From: Bradyrhizobium diazoefficiens | GTDB taxonomy: Bacteria > Pseudomonadota > Alphaproteobacteria > Rhizobiales > Xanthobacteraceae | Direction of reading: 5' to 3' | Assembly: GCF_016612535.1 (NCBI RefSeq) | Contig: NZ_JAENXS010000001.1 | Coordinates: forward strand, 2,567,501-2,631,500 | Length of the DNA: 64,000 nt | In this document: positions 1 through 9,835 of the stretch, piece by piece | Layout of the letters: every line of letters starts with the position of its first letter | Numbering within the stretch: position 1 is the stretch's first letter | Notes under the pieces: model-generated | The model's database searches: none | What the model saw: only the letters and a program-made list of their open reading frames with translations | Told to the model about the DNA's origin: nothing | Position numbers and translations under genes: made by a program

Positions 1-1030
1 TGGCATAGCGGCCCTTCGGCGTCGTCACGACGAGATGGTCGCCTGCAACGGTAAGATCTTCGATCGGGCTTGCTAGATGGAAATGCGCGTGCGGATGGGC
101 GGAGACGCGCAGCACGCTCTGACGCGGCGGCGGCGTCTGCGCCTTCAGCGTGTAATCTAGGAATCGCCACTTCCAGTCGTCGGCGAGGCCGGCGAAGCCG
201 TGCACGACGCCCTGACTGCCGATGCCGGTGAACTTGTTGATGCGCGGGATGTCCGCGCGGCGGATGAAGAGGTCCGTTCGCGCCGCGCCCGCTTCCAGCG
301 CCACGGCGGCATTGTCCATTGCGGATGCGCCTGCTCCGACGACGGCAACGCGTTTGCCGCGCAGGCTTTCGAAGTCGATCGGGTCGGAGGAATGCGCCCA
401 GAAGCGCCGGTCGATCCCATCGGCGAGCGGCGGCACGTAAGCGCTGCCGAGGCCATCGCGCCCCGTTGCCAGCACGACATGACGCGCCAAAATTTTTCGC
501 GACTGACCTGCTTCGCTGATGTCGAGCGCGAACAGCTGGTCGTCGTGGGCATGAATGCGCTCGACCGAGACGCCGTTGCGGACCGGCAGGTTGAGCACCT
601 TCCGGTACCAGACGAGGTAATCCATCCACATCGTGCGCGGCGCGCGATCAAGCGCCTGCCAGGCTTCTCCGCCATATTGCGCTTCATAGAAGGCGCGGAA
701 GGTCAGCGCCGGCATGCCCATCGCAGGCCCGGTCAGCTCCTTCGGCGAGCGCAGTGTTCGCATCCGGGCAAACGTCGCCCACGGGCCTTCCTCTCCGGCG
801 CGCGCGCGATCGAGCAGAAGATGGTTGTCGACGCCGAGGCGCTTCAGCATCGCGGAGGCGACCAGGCCGGCCATGCCGGCACCGACGATGACGACGTCGA
901 CGACGTTCGCGCCATCCACGACGCGGCGCGGCACCCACGACTTGGCCGGCAATTCAAGCCAGGCGAGATCCTGTTTCAGGCGCTCCTCGAGTGCGACGAG
1001 GCCGGTGGCGTTCGGCGTGCTGGTGGTCAT
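1..1030 (-). CDS. FAD/NAD(P)-binding oxidoreductase (flavin monooxygenase-like), C-terminus outside window
   Basis: The reading frame is open from an ATG at 1030 to the window edge, giving 343 residues of an incomplete protein. Two nucleotide-binding fingerprints are visible. VIVGAGMAGL near residue 48 is the FAD-binding Rossmann motif, and VAVVGAGASAMD near residue 226 is the NAD(P)H-binding motif. This order fits flavin-containing or Baeyer-Villiger-type monooxygenases and related FAD-dependent oxidoreductases. An ATGRDG-type segment lies between the two folds, as is usual in this class. The start overlaps the stop of the upstream LysR gene by four bases (ATGA), so both are probably on one transcript. 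The substrate cannot be read from sequence. The neighbourhood (PLP enzyme, two AhpD/CMD-fold proteins) suggests oxidative breakdown of a sulfur or nitrogen compound, but this is inference. Confidence 0.85.
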   Translation of the reverse strand, partial: MTTSTPNATGLVALEERLKQDLAWLELPAKSWVPRRVVDGANVVDVVIVGAGMAGLVASAMLKRLGVDNHLLLDRARAGEEGPWATFARMRTLRSPKELTGPAMGMPALTFRAFYEAQYGGEAWQALDRAPRTMWMDYLVWYRKVLNLPVRNGVSVERIHAHDDQLFALDISEAGQSRKILARHVVLATGRDGLGSAYVPPLADGIDRRFWAHSSDPIDFESLRGKRVAVVGAGASAMDNAAVALEAGAARTDLFIRRADIPRINKFTGIGSQGVVHGFAGLADDWKWRFLDYTLKAQTPPPRQSVLRVSAHPHAHFHLASPIEDLTVAGDHLVVTTPKGRYA

Positions 1031-2031
1031 GAGTTTGCTTTCTCGAACGCGTCGGTTTCGCCGTCGATCTCGAGCGACGCTGCCGCACCGCTGTGCAGCC
1101 TGGCGCCGGGCATCAGCGCGACGGCCGCGCGCAGCGCAGCGTTGAGCGCCGCGACCGTCGGCGTCAGCTCGCGGCCGGTCGGCGAGAGCGCGGCGAACAG
1201 GAAGGGAATGGAGACGTCGAGGCGGCGGGTGACGACGCCTTCGACGGGAAGGCTGGAAGTCAGGACCGGTTCGACGACGGCGATGCCGAGCGATTGCTTG
1301 GCCATCGCAATCGCGGTCATCGAGGAATTGGTGTCGATCACCTCGGCCGGCACTACGCTTTCGCGTTCCAGCGCTTCTTCCACGCGGCGGCGAAGCCGGT
1401 AGGGGTTGGCCATGGTCAGCAACCGGCCGCCGTTGAGATCCTTGAGCCGGATCACCTTCTTCTTCGCGAGCGGATGATCCATGGCGAGGCACGCCACGCA
1501 CGGCACCTCGCACACCCATTGCACATCGAGGCCGGGATGTTGGACAGGAAGACTCGCGAGCCCGAAGTCCACGGATTGCGACAGCACCGATTGCACGACG
1601 TTCTCGGCCGAGAGCGCCTGCACATGCACCTGGCTCGGCAGCAGCTCGCGCTCCAGCGCCGCAAGCGCCGCCGGAACGAAGCCCGCAGCCAGCGCCGGGA
1701 TCGCAGCGAGACTGAGCACCGGGAGCGCGCCCGCGCCGATCGCATTGGCGCGCTGGCGGATATGCCTCAGGCCCATCAGAAGCCGCTCGACCTCGGCGTG
1801 GAACAGAACGCCCTTCGGCGTAGGGCTGATACGCGGGCCGTTCCTGGAGAACAGGAGATAGCCGACGTCGGCCTCCAGATCCTGGATCTGGCGAGTGACC
1901 ACCGGCTGCGACCGGCCGAGCAGCCGCGCCGCACCGGTGATGCTGCCGGCCGACATCACGGCCGCGAAGGCCTCGAGCAGGCGGATATCGATGACGTCAT
2001 TGTTCATGGCGGGGCCGGGTGAATTATTCAT
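1027..2031 (-). CDS. LysR-family transcriptional regulator
   Basis: A 334-residue protein, normal LysR length. The winged-helix DNA-binding domain occupies the first ~65 residues (IDIRLLEAFAAV, then GSITGAARLLGRSQPVVTRQI). A periplasmic-binding-like effector domain follows. A second ATG at 2007 (MNNDVIDIR) gives a more typical LysR start and leaves an inverted repeat at 2027-2043 free upstream. No good ribosome site distinguishes the two starts. The gene is divergent from the PLP enzyme at 2088 and overlaps the oxidoreductase downstream, the classic arrangement for a LysR protein that controls its divergent neighbour. The inducer is unknown. Confidence 0.9.
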   Translation of the reverse strand: MNNSPGPAMNNDVIDIRLLEAFAAVMSAGSITGAARLLGRSQPVVTRQIQDLEADVGYLLFSRNGPRISPTPKGVLFHAEVERLLMGLRHIRQRANAIGAGALPVLSLAAIPALAAGFVPAALAALERELLPSQVHVQALSAENVVQSVLSQSVDFGLASLPVQHPGLDVQWVCEVPCVACLAMDHPLAKKKVIRLKDLNGGRLLTMANPYRLRRRVEEALERESVVPAEVIDTNSSMTAIAMAKQSLGIAVVEPVLTSSLPVEGVVTRRLDVSIPFLFAALSPTGRELTPTVAALNAALRAAVALMPGARLHSGAAASLEIDGETDAFEKANS

Positions 2032-2087
2032 CTATAGAATGAACAGTATTTCTTGATGCGCAAGATGTATTATGAGATATTTATGTC
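2024..2087. promoter_or_regulatory. Divergent promoter/operator between LysR gene and PLP-enzyme operon
   Basis: This short AT-rich spacer separates divergent genes. It contains TTCAT (2027-2031), a seven-base spacer and ATGAA (2039-2043), a dyad with the T-N11-A-like geometry that LysR proteins favour. The surrounding GC drops sharply compared with the coding DNA. Binding by the adjacent LysR protein is inferred from the layout. Confidence 0.45.
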
Positions 2088-3251
2088 ATGTCGATGGGAC
2101 CAATCTCATTCCGCCAGTACGCTCCGTCCGGGCCAACTTACAGCCGCGGCTGGGTGGATGACGCGGTGGCCGCGATCGAGGCGGACCAGTGCCGGACGGC
2201 CGACACGCATCTGATCCGGCTGATCGTGCCGGCGCTCGCCGGCATCGACATCTACCTGAAGGACGAGTCCACCCATCCGACCGGCAGCCTCAAGCATCGC
2301 CTGGCGCGCTCGCTGTTTCTCTACGCGCTGTGCAACGGGCACATCCGCGAAGGCACGCCTGTGGTCGAGGCATCGTCTGGATCGACGGCGGTGTCCGAAG
2401 CCTACTTTGCACAGATGATCGGCGTGCCCTTTTACGCCGTGATGCCGCGCACGACCTCGGCGGAAAAGATCGCCGCGATCGAGCATTATGGCGGAAATTG
2501 CCATCTGATCGACGACGGCCGCGCGCTCTATGCCGAGGCCGCTGCGCTCGCCGCGCGCTTGAACGGCCACTATATGGACCAGTTCACTTTCGCCGAGCGC
2601 GCGACCGACTGGCGTGGCAACAACAACATCGCCGAGTCGATCTTCACGCAGTTGGCCGGCGAGCCGCGCCCGCTGCCGAACTGGATCGTGATGGGCGCCG
2701 GCACCGGCGGCACCTCGGCGACGATCGGGCGCTACTTGCGCTACCGCCAATATCCGACGCGGCTCTGCGTCGCCGACGTCGAGCATTCCGCCTTATTCGA
2801 TTGCTTCCGCAGCCACGATCGCTCGCATGTTTGCGAGCGGCCCTCGCTGATCGAAGGCGTAGGACGTCCGCGCTGCGAGCCCTCCTTCGTGCCGGGTGTG
2901 GTCGACCGCATGATGAAAATTCCCGACGCCGCAACGATCGCGGCAATGAACGTGCTATCGCGCCGGCTGCGCCGGACGGTCGGCGGCTCCACGGGCACCA
3001 ATTTTCTGGCGCTATGCCGGCTCGCCTCCGAGATGCGCGGTGCCAATGAGACGGGTTCGCTGGTGACACTGATCTGTGATTCGGGCGAGCGCTACCGGCA
3101 GACCTATTATGAGCCGCAATGGCTCAGGGCGCGCGGGCTCGATCCCGCGCCGTTCGAGGCCGAACTGTCGTCGTTCCTCGATAAGGGTCAGCCCCTCGCC
3201 CTGGCGGTTGATGACGTCCCCAGTCCACAGAGCGCCCGAGGTGCTGCTTGA
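2088..3251 (+). CDS. PLP-dependent cysteine synthase/desulfhydrase-like enzyme (Cds1-like)
   Basis: A 387-residue fold-type II PLP enzyme. PTGSLKHR near residues 65-71 carries the probable Schiff-base lysine (K69). [12 protein letters not shown] near 95 resembles the substrate-binding loop of cysteine synthases. [14 protein letters not shown] near 207 is the phosphate-binding glycine loop. The sequence resembles the actinobacterial L-cysteine desulfhydrase Cds1 group more than housekeeping CysK: it has an extra N-terminal region and a C-terminal RYRQTYY segment. Likely chemistry is beta-elimination or beta-replacement on cysteine or a related amino acid; the exact substrate is not provable here. 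It is the first gene of an apparent operon with the two AhpD/CMD-fold proteins, which follow with overlapping stops and starts, and it is divergent from the LysR gene. Confidence 0.82.
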   Translation: MSMGPISFRQYAPSGPTYSRGWVDDAVAAIEADQCRTADTHLIRLIVPALAGIDIYLKDESTHPTGSLKHRLARSLFLYALCNGHIREGTPVVEASSGSTAVSEAYFAQMIGVPFYAVMPRTTSAEKIAAIEHYGGNCHLIDDGRALYAEAAALAARLNGHYMDQFTFAERATDWRGNNNIAESIFTQLAGEPRPLPNWIVMGAGTGGTSATIGRYLRYRQYPTRLCVADVEHSALFDCFRSHDRSHVCERPSLIEGVGRPRCEPSFVPGVVDRMMKIPDAATIAAMNVLSRRLRRTVGGSTGTNFLALCRLASEMRGANETGSLVTLICDSGERYRQTYYEPQWLRARGLDPAPFEAELSSFLDKGQPLALAVDDVPSPQSARGAA

Positions 3252-3739
3252 CCACGCTGATCGAAACGCTGACCGGCGTCCCCGCGACGTCGCGGCTTGG
3301 TCAGGCGCTGACGACACGCGCCGAGATTTTGCGCTTGAGCGAGGCCGCTCATGACGCGGTGCTGGTGCCGCGCGAGCCCGGCGGGTTGAGCCATGGCTTG
3401 CGCGCTGCGCTGGCCGCGCGGATGTGCCGGCATGTCGGCGATGACGCGCTCGTCGCGCACTACGAGTCCTATCTGGCGCATTCGAGCGATCTGGAAGTCG
3501 CCGCCGTCGCCGAGCCAGGCAGCACCAGCGGCGATCCGATGAGCGATGCCATGGCGCGCCACGCCGACTTGCTGACGCTGGCGCCGCGTGAGGCGACCCG
3601 GCAGGACATCGCGGCCCTGAAGGCCGCCGGTGTCAGCGAGGCCGATATCGTGCGCTTGTCCGAGCTTGCCGCCTTCGTGAACTACCAGCTGCGGGTCGTC
3701 GCCGGCCTCAAGCTCCTCAAAAAGATCCAGGCACGATGA
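3248..3739 (+). CDS. CMD-domain protein, Avi_7170-like family
   Basis: A 163-residue protein starting at a TTG that overlaps the previous stop (TTGA). A GAGG ribosome site lies six bases upstream, which supports this rare start codon. The sequence looks like the small carboxymuconolactone-decarboxylase-type family that TIGRFAMs names after Agrobacterium vitis Avi_7170 (my recollection of family, not searched). It lacks the CxxC of active AhpD proteins; the C-terminal part ([17 protein letters not shown]) matches the helical hairpin of the fold. In known genomes this family pairs with an Avi_7169-type alkylhydroperoxidase-domain protein, and that partner is the next gene, overlapping by four bases. 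The two may form a mixed complex with only one catalytic subunit. The role is unknown. Confidence 0.75.
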   Translation: MTTLIETLTGVPATSRLGQALTTRAEILRLSEAAHDAVLVPREPGGLSHGLRAALAARMCRHVGDDALVAHYESYLAHSSDLEVAAVAEPGSTSGDPMSDAMARHADLLTLAPREATRQDIAALKAAGVSEADIVRLSELAAFVNYQLRVVAGLKLLKKIQAR

Positions 3740-4308
3740 GCGAAACCGTTCACGCCTTCACAGCCACGATCCCGACCTGGTCGCCTTATGTCGCGCCGGT
3801 CGAGCTCGCATCCGCAACGCCCGAGCAACTCTCCGCGATGAAGGTCACGCCCTCAAACAAGGGCGTCTCGCCTTACGTGCTGACGCTGGCGCACGATCCG
3901 GAATCGCTTGCGGTGCGCTCGCCGCTGTTCAACCTCATCATGTACGGCAAGGACGGGCTGGCCTCGGCCGAGCGCGAACTGGGAGCGCTGAGTGCGTCGA
4001 TCGTCAATCGCTGCGTCTATTGCGCAGCGGTACACGCCTCGCGCTTCATCGGCCTCACCGGACAGCGCGACGTGGTCGAGGAGATTTTTCGCGACGAGCG
4101 CGACGCCAAGCTGGAGGCGCGCCAACAGGCGCTGTTCGATTTTTCCACAAAACTCTCGACCACGCCGATCGAGGCCACGGCGGAAGACGCACGCGCGCTA
4201 GCTGACGCCGGGCTGAGCGAACTCGAACAGCTCGACCTCGTGCTGTCAGCCGCGATCTTCGGCTGGGCCAACCGCCTGATGCACACGCTGGGCGAACCGG
4301 TGACGTAG
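3736..4308 (+). CDS. Alkylhydroperoxidase-domain (AhpD-like) protein, Avi_7169-like family
   Basis: A 190-residue AhpD/CMD-fold protein. CVYCAAVH at residues 93-100 holds the redox pair C93/C96 and the downstream histidine H100, typical of peroxidase-active AhpD-like proteins. The start overlaps the previous stop as ATGA, so translation is coupled to the CMD-domain partner. The family is usually found with CMD-domain and flavin-dependent enzymes in sulfur- or peroxide-related accessory clusters. A role in thiol-dependent peroxide reduction beside the PLP enzyme and the flavoprotein is plausible but inferred. Confidence 0.82.
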   Translation: MSETVHAFTATIPTWSPYVAPVELASATPEQLSAMKVTPSNKGVSPYVLTLAHDPESLAVRSPLFNLIMYGKDGLASAERELGALSASIVNRCVYCAAVHASRFIGLTGQRDVVEEIFRDERDAKLEARQQALFDFSTKLSTTPIEATAEDARALADAGLSELEQLDLVLSAAIFGWANRLMHTLGEPVT

Positions 4309-4329
4309 TCGGCGAGGCATAGCACGATC

Positions 4330-4474
4330 GTACCGGCGGCTCCATGTCGCTCGCGCCATGTGCTGGTCGCCGAGCAGCGTGGCCTCTCCGACGAGAAGCT
4401 CGCGACGATCGTCGCCGGGCAGCGGCATGGTCTCGGTCACGCTGAATACGTTCGACGTGCCGGTGCCGGAGTAA
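4330..4474 (+). pseudogene. Remnant of a carboxymuconolactone-decarboxylase-family gene
   Basis: No intact frame exists, yet pieces in different frames read like the C-terminal part of a CMD-family protein. One frame gives LVAEQRGLSDEKLATIVAGQR. After a frame change the other gives MVSVTLNTFDVPVPE and a stop at 4472-4474, a typical CMD C-terminus. Frame slips and lost sequence are needed to join them, so this appears to be a decayed third CMD gene directly after the AhpD-like gene. The identification rests on recalled family patterns only. Confidence 0.5.
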
Positions 4475-4565
4475 CCAGTGCGTGGACGCTTGCGGTTACG
4501 CTGCCGTGATCGCACGGACATACTCGCCCGCCAGAGTGGAGGCCGGACAATGGAGGACGACAGTC

Positions 4566-4815
4566 ATGGGCAGATCGCGCCGCATCGTGCTGGCCAGAAT
4601 GACGGCGCTCGCCGTGGCTCCGGCCGCAGCGCCGGCCCTGGCCGCGACCCGGACTGCCAAGGGTGTCACCGTAGCCGAAGAGCACTATGCGCGCATGATC
4701 GCGGTGGCGCATGCGCCTGACGTCACTTTCGCGCACCCGGGCCGAGCGCTACGCGGACGCGCACTGGCAGGAGTATGTTTCGGCGGCGCGTGCCGTGCTC
4801 GACGCACGCGAGTGA
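4566..4815 (+). pseudogene. Probable frameshifted remnant of a small exported protein
   Basis: From an ATG at 4566 one frame reads a signal-peptide-like start (MGRSRRIVLARMTALAV, then an AAAPALAA cleavage-like stretch) and EEHYARMIAVAHAP. It then loses protein-like character. From about 4724 another frame reads RAERYADAHWQEYVSAARAV and stops at 4813-4815. The pieces look like two ends of one protein separated by a frameshift. I do not recognise the family. It could equally be chance translation of GC-rich DNA, so confidence is low. Together with the CMD remnant it fills the otherwise geneless stretch 4309-4824. Confidence 0.3.
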
Positions 4816-4824
4816 TCCTCGATC

Positions 4825-5760
4825 TCAGCTCGCCACCGCACGCCGGACCTGCTCGCCGATCTGCGATAGCACGAGCTGTGCCTGCGGCAGGATCGCGCCC
4901 ATGGCGTGAAAATTGTGAACCATGCCGTCGTGGCAGATGTGCTCGACCGTAACGCCGGCGGCGAGCAGCTTGCGCGCATAGGCGTTGCCCTCGTCGCGCA
5001 TCGGGTCGAATTCGGCGGTGTGGATGATCGCGGTCGGCAAGCCCGAGAGCCGCGTCGCGCGCAGCGGCGAGATGCGGGGATCGGCGGCATCCAGGCCCTC
5101 GGGCAGATAATCGGACAAATCCGCCTCGATGGTGGCGCGGTCGATCAGATGGCCTTCCGCGAACGCCTCGCGGGAGGGGGAGACCTCCTCGAAATCCAGC
5201 ACCGGGCAGATCAGGCATTGCGCGACGATCGAGAGGCCGGCGCTCTGCGCCGCCTCCTGGCACACGATCGCAGCCAGCGTCGCCCCGGCGGAATCGCCGC
5301 CGACAACCAGCCGCTCGGCGTCGATGCCGAGCGCTTCAGCTTCGCGCGCGACCCATTCGGTGGCCGCGATCGCGTCGTCGACGGCGGCGGGATATTTGTG
5401 CTCCGGCGCGAGCCGGTAGTCGATCGAAACGAGGCGGCAGCCGGTCGCATGCGCCAGCGCCGCCGCGATGCGGTCATGCGTCGCAATGCTGCCGGCGACG
5501 AGTCCGCCGCCATGAAAGAACACGAAGCCCGGCGTGCGCTCGCTGGCAGACGCCGGCGAATACAGACGATAGGGCAGCTCTCCGCCGGGGCCAGGCAGCT
5601 TGCCGTCGGACGCCGTCACATCGGGCGCATCAGCGCGCGCGAATTGCATCAGCTTCGCCAGCGACTGCCGCCGCGCCTCGACGCTCGGCCGGCTCCGCGC
5701 CTGCGGCGCGGCCGCAGCCATCATGGTCAACAAGCGCTTTGCGAGCGGATCGAGCGGCAT
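4825..5760 (-). CDS. Alpha/beta hydrolase (hormone-sensitive-lipase family esterase)
   Basis: A 311-residue serine hydrolase with all the hallmarks of the HSL family. HGGG at 83-86 forms the oxyanion hole, GDSAG at 155-159 has nucleophile S157, the probable acid is D252 (FDPMRDEG), and the probable base is H282 (GMVHNF). There is no signal peptide, so it is cytoplasmic. Such enzymes cleave short-chain carboxylic esters; the natural substrate is unknown. It runs against the flanking plus-strand genes and is divergent from ilvE. Confidence 0.9.
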   Translation of the reverse strand: MPLDPLAKRLLTMMAAAAPQARSRPSVEARRQSLAKLMQFARADAPDVTASDGKLPGPGGELPYRLYSPASASERTPGFVFFHGGGLVAGSIATHDRIAAALAHATGCRLVSIDYRLAPEHKYPAAVDDAIAATEWVAREAEALGIDAERLVVGGDSAGATLAAIVCQEAAQSAGLSIVAQCLICPVLDFEEVSPSREAFAEGHLIDRATIEADLSDYLPEGLDAADPRISPLRATRLSGLPTAIIHTAEFDPMRDEGNAYARKLLAAGVTVEHICHDGMVHNFHAMGAILPQAQLVLSQIGEQVRRAVAS

Positions 5761-5909
5761 GGGAAACTCCGTGACGTGCCCGACACTATAGCCGGTTTGG
5801 ACGCGATGTTGTCCTACCCTCCCTGGAGGGAGAGTTGGTGCTTCGCTGCAGGAAATCGTTTAGAAATTGGGACAATAGTGCCCGGATATTTCCAAAGAGG
5901 AGGCCTGTC

Positions 5910-6797
5910 ATGGCCGAGATCAGGAAGCCTATCGAATATTCGCCGAGCTGGACCTTCTTCGAGGGCAAATGGCACGACGGCAACGTGCCGATCATGGGGC
6001 CGCGCACGCATGCGGCCTGGCTCGGCTCGGTCGTGTTCGATGGTGCGCGCGCGTTCGAAGGCGTCGCGCCCGATCTCGATCGCCACGTCGCCCGCGCCAA
6101 TCAATCGGCGATCAATTTTGGCCTGAAGCCGGTGGTCGATTCCGGCACCTGGCTGACACTCGCAAGCGAAGGCATCGCGCGCTTTGCGCCGAATGCCGAG
6201 CTTTACATCCGCCCAATGTACTGGGCGCAGAACGGCGCGGGCGGCGGCGTGCTGTTCGACCCTGAGACCACCAATTGGTGCCTGTGCATCTACGAGGCGC
6301 CGATGCCGAAGCCGATCGGCAATGCGATCACGCTGTCGCCGTTCCGCAGGCCCACGGCCGAATGCGCGCCGGTCGACGCCAAGGCCGCCTGCCTCTATCC
6401 GAACAATTCGCGGGCGCTCGCCGAAGCGGCCTCGCGCGGCTTCCAGAACGCACTGATGCTCGACATGCTCGGCAATGTCGCCGAGTTCGGCAATTCCAAC
6501 GTGTTCATGGCCAAGGACGGCGTCGTCTTCACGCCGGTGCCGAACGGCACCTTCCTCAACGGCATTACGCGCCAGCGCGTGATCAGCCTGCTCCGCGGCG
6601 ACGGCGTCACCGTGATCGAGAAGACGCTGCGATATGCGGATTTCCTCGCCGCTGACGAGATTTTCTCCACCGGCAATTTCGCGAAAGTGGCGCCCGTGAT
6701 TCGCATCGACGCACGCGAGCTGAAGCCGGGCCCGGTCTACACCAGAGCGCGAAAACTCTATTGGGACTTTGCGCATGCGGCGAAGCTGGCGGCTTGA
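5910..6797 (+). CDS. ilvE: Branched-chain amino acid aminotransferase
   Basis: A 295-residue fold-type IV PLP aminotransferase. The start is set at 5910 because a strong site (GAGGAGG, 5897-5903) sits six bases upstream. Family landmarks are FDGARAFEG near residue 44, the DAKAACLYPN segment carrying the PLP lysine, EFGNSNVFM, and the SSxTxxP-like phosphate-loop equivalent near FSTGNFAKVAPV. It would interconvert valine, leucine and isoleucine with their 2-oxo acids in the cytosol. D-amino-acid or aminodeoxychorismate lyase members share the fold, so the precise substrate is moderately certain. It is monocistronic in appearance, with its own promoter in 5761-5909. Confidence 0.85.
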   Translation: MAEIRKPIEYSPSWTFFEGKWHDGNVPIMGPRTHAAWLGSVVFDGARAFEGVAPDLDRHVARANQSAINFGLKPVVDSGTWLTLASEGIARFAPNAELYIRPMYWAQNGAGGGVLFDPETTNWCLCIYEAPMPKPIGNAITLSPFRRPTAECAPVDAKAACLYPNNSRALAEAASRGFQNALMLDMLGNVAEFGNSNVFMAKDGVVFTPVPNGTFLNGITRQRVISLLRGDGVTVIEKTLRYADFLAADEIFSTGNFAKVAPVIRIDARELKPGPVYTRARKLYWDFAHAAKLAA

Positions 6798-6803
6798 CCG
6801 GAG

Positions 6804-7421
6804 CTAGCCCCGCCTCCGAAACCGACTGAACTGAAACGCCTGCGTCGAATTCCACGGTGTGTGGTGCGTTTCGCTCCGCGCCTCAACTAACTCGAACTCC
6901 GGCCCGAGTTCAGCCGAAAGGCTCGCGCTGTCGTGCCGCTGCACCGGCAAGCCGCTGCATTTCTCCGGACCATCGAGCGCGAACGTCGCGATGATGATGT
7001 GTCCGCCGGGTGCAACCGCCGACCGCAGGCGTTCGACGTAATCGGCCCTGTCGCGTGGATCGGTCAGGAAGTGAAACGCGGCGCGATCGTGCCAGATGTC
7101 ATAGGTCTTCGTCGGCCACCATGTGGTGGCGTCGGCCATGATCCAGTCGACCGTTGAAGCGGCTGCGCCGATTCGCTTCTTCGCAGCGTCAAGCGCGTTG
7201 GCGGAGAGATCCAGCACGGCCAGTTCGCGGTATCCGTCCTGCAACAGCGCATCGACCAGCCGCGATGCCCCGCCGCCGATATCGATGATGGCAGCGCCAT
7301 GATCCGGATTGGCCGTGCGAATCATATCGAGCGAGGTCGCCGGGCTGTCCTGAAACCAGCTGACCTCGGCCTCGCCCTTGGTGGCGTAGACGTTCTGCCA
7401 GTGTACGCTGCGGTCAGACAT
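6804..7421 (-). CDS. Class I SAM-dependent methyltransferase
   Basis: A 205-residue protein from the ATG at 7421 (MSDRSVHWQNVY). IIDIGGGASRLVDALL near residue 46 is the SAM-binding motif I, followed by AVLDLSANAL (acidic loop), and WHDRAAFHFL marks the catalytic face. It resembles the small methyltransferases often annotated as thiol or trans-aconitate methyltransferase-like; the substrate cannot be assigned. It is convergent with ilvE, with only six bases between the stops. Confidence 0.82.
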   Translation of the reverse strand: MSDRSVHWQNVYATKGEAEVSWFQDSPATSLDMIRTANPDHGAAIIDIGGGASRLVDALLQDGYRELAVLDLSANALDAAKKRIGAAASTVDWIMADATTWWPTKTYDIWHDRAAFHFLTDPRDRADYVERLRSAVAPGGHIIIATFALDGPEKCSGLPVQRHDSASLSAELGPEFELVEARSETHHTPWNSTQAFQFSRFRRRG

Positions 7422-7521
7422 GGGCTCCGCCTTGGCCCGGGGGGCGACGACGCGGCAATGCTGCAATCAATTGGTCGTTTGCGCGCCCGCGTGAGCGGAC
7501 GCGCCGGCGCGGAGGAAAGAC

Positions 7522-8118
7522 CTACTCGTCCTTCTTCGACATCTTCTCGAGCCGTTCCTGCATGTCCTTCATCTGCTGGCGCAGATCGTCGATGTTGGTC
7601 TCCTTGGCCGGCTCGGTGCCGGCATCGGCCTCCGGCTCGGACGTCGTTGCCGGGCGACCCGTCGGCGGAACGAACGGCTTGAACATCGAGAAGGTCTGCT
7701 GGAACAGCTCCATATTGCGGCGGACCTGCTCTTCGAGCGGGGCAAAAGGAGTGCCGGACAGCGTGTTGGCGATCTGTTTGCGGAACTTCTCCTGCTCCTG
7801 TGTCAGCGTTGCGATCGACTGCTCCAGATATTTCGGCACCACCATCTGCATGCTGTCGCCGTAGAAGCGGATCAGCTGGCGCAGGAAGGTGGTCGGCAGC
7901 AGGTTCTGGCCGGCTTTGTTCTCCTGCTCGAAGATGATCTGGGCGAGGACGGAGCGGGTGATGTCGTCACCGGACTTGGCGTCGTAAACGAGGAAATCTT
8001 CGCCGTCCTTGACCATGGCGGCGAGGTCTTCCAGCGTCACGTAGGTGCTCGTCCCGGTGTTATAGAGCCGGCGGTTCGCGTATTTCTTGATCGTGGTGGG
8101 TTGGTCTGATTTCGCCAT
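7522..8118 (-). CDS. phaR: Polyhydroxyalkanoate synthesis repressor PhaR
   Basis: A 198-residue protein. Its N-terminus (IKKYANRRLYNTGTSTYV, residues 10-27) is the diagnostic PhaR/PHB DNA-binding domain, followed by the PHB accumulation regulatory domain (FLRQLIRFYGDSMQ). The C-terminal ~50 residues are acidic and proline-rich, then a charged helix. PhaR binds both DNA and PHB granules, and represses phasin and synthesis genes when polymer is absent. It is divergent from phaA, with a 302-base shared spacer that contains a TGC-N3-GCAA site. Confidence 0.95.
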   Translation of the reverse strand: MAKSDQPTTIKKYANRRLYNTGTSTYVTLEDLAAMVKDGEDFLVYDAKSGDDITRSVLAQIIFEQENKAGQNLLPTTFLRQLIRFYGDSMQMVVPKYLEQSIATLTQEQEKFRKQIANTLSGTPFAPLEEQVRRNMELFQQTFSMFKPFVPPTGRPATTSEPEADAGTEPAKETNIDDLRQQMKDMQERLEKMSKKDE

Positions 8119-9599
<1,481 letters not shown>

Positions 9600-9619
9600 A
9601 GCTGACGTCCAATTGACGC

Positions 9620-9651
9620 GTGCGCTGCACACCTTGGTGAGTGCGTTGCAC
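9620..9651. promoter_or_regulatory. Paired TGC-N3-GCA palindromes, candidate PhaR operator
   Basis: Two near-identical 11-base palindromes, GTGCGCTGCAC (9620-9630) and GTGCGTTGCAC (9641-9651), are centred 21 bases apart, about two helical turns, so they would face the same side of the DNA. Both share the TGC-N3-GCA core with the site in the phaR-phaA spacer. They lie just after the phaA stop and upstream of phbB. Confidence 0.45.
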
Positions 9652-9668
9652 GCGACTAAAAAGGCAGC

Positions 9669-9747
9669 GGTTGCGAATCAAATATTCTTCGCAACCGCGC
9701 AAGCCTCGACTAAAGAGAAACGCCCGGCTCAACGCCGGGCGTTTTGT
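9669..9747 (+). terminator. Hairpin plus intrinsic terminator between phaA and phbB
   Basis: A perfect 9-bp stem (GGTTGCGAA 9669-9677 with TTCGCAACC 9688-9696) is followed by a stronger one: CGCCCGGC (9721-9728), a five-base loop, GCCGGGCG (9734-9741) and then TTTT. The second has the form of a rho-independent terminator for phaA transcripts. A-residues before the stem could also serve the opposite strand. Confidence 0.75.
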
Positions 9748-9835
9748 TCTTGATGTCCGTCAAACCAACCGCATAATCCACCGTTAAAAACGATCACTCA
9801 GAAACGTCCGACGAGTCCAAGGGAAGGAATACGAT

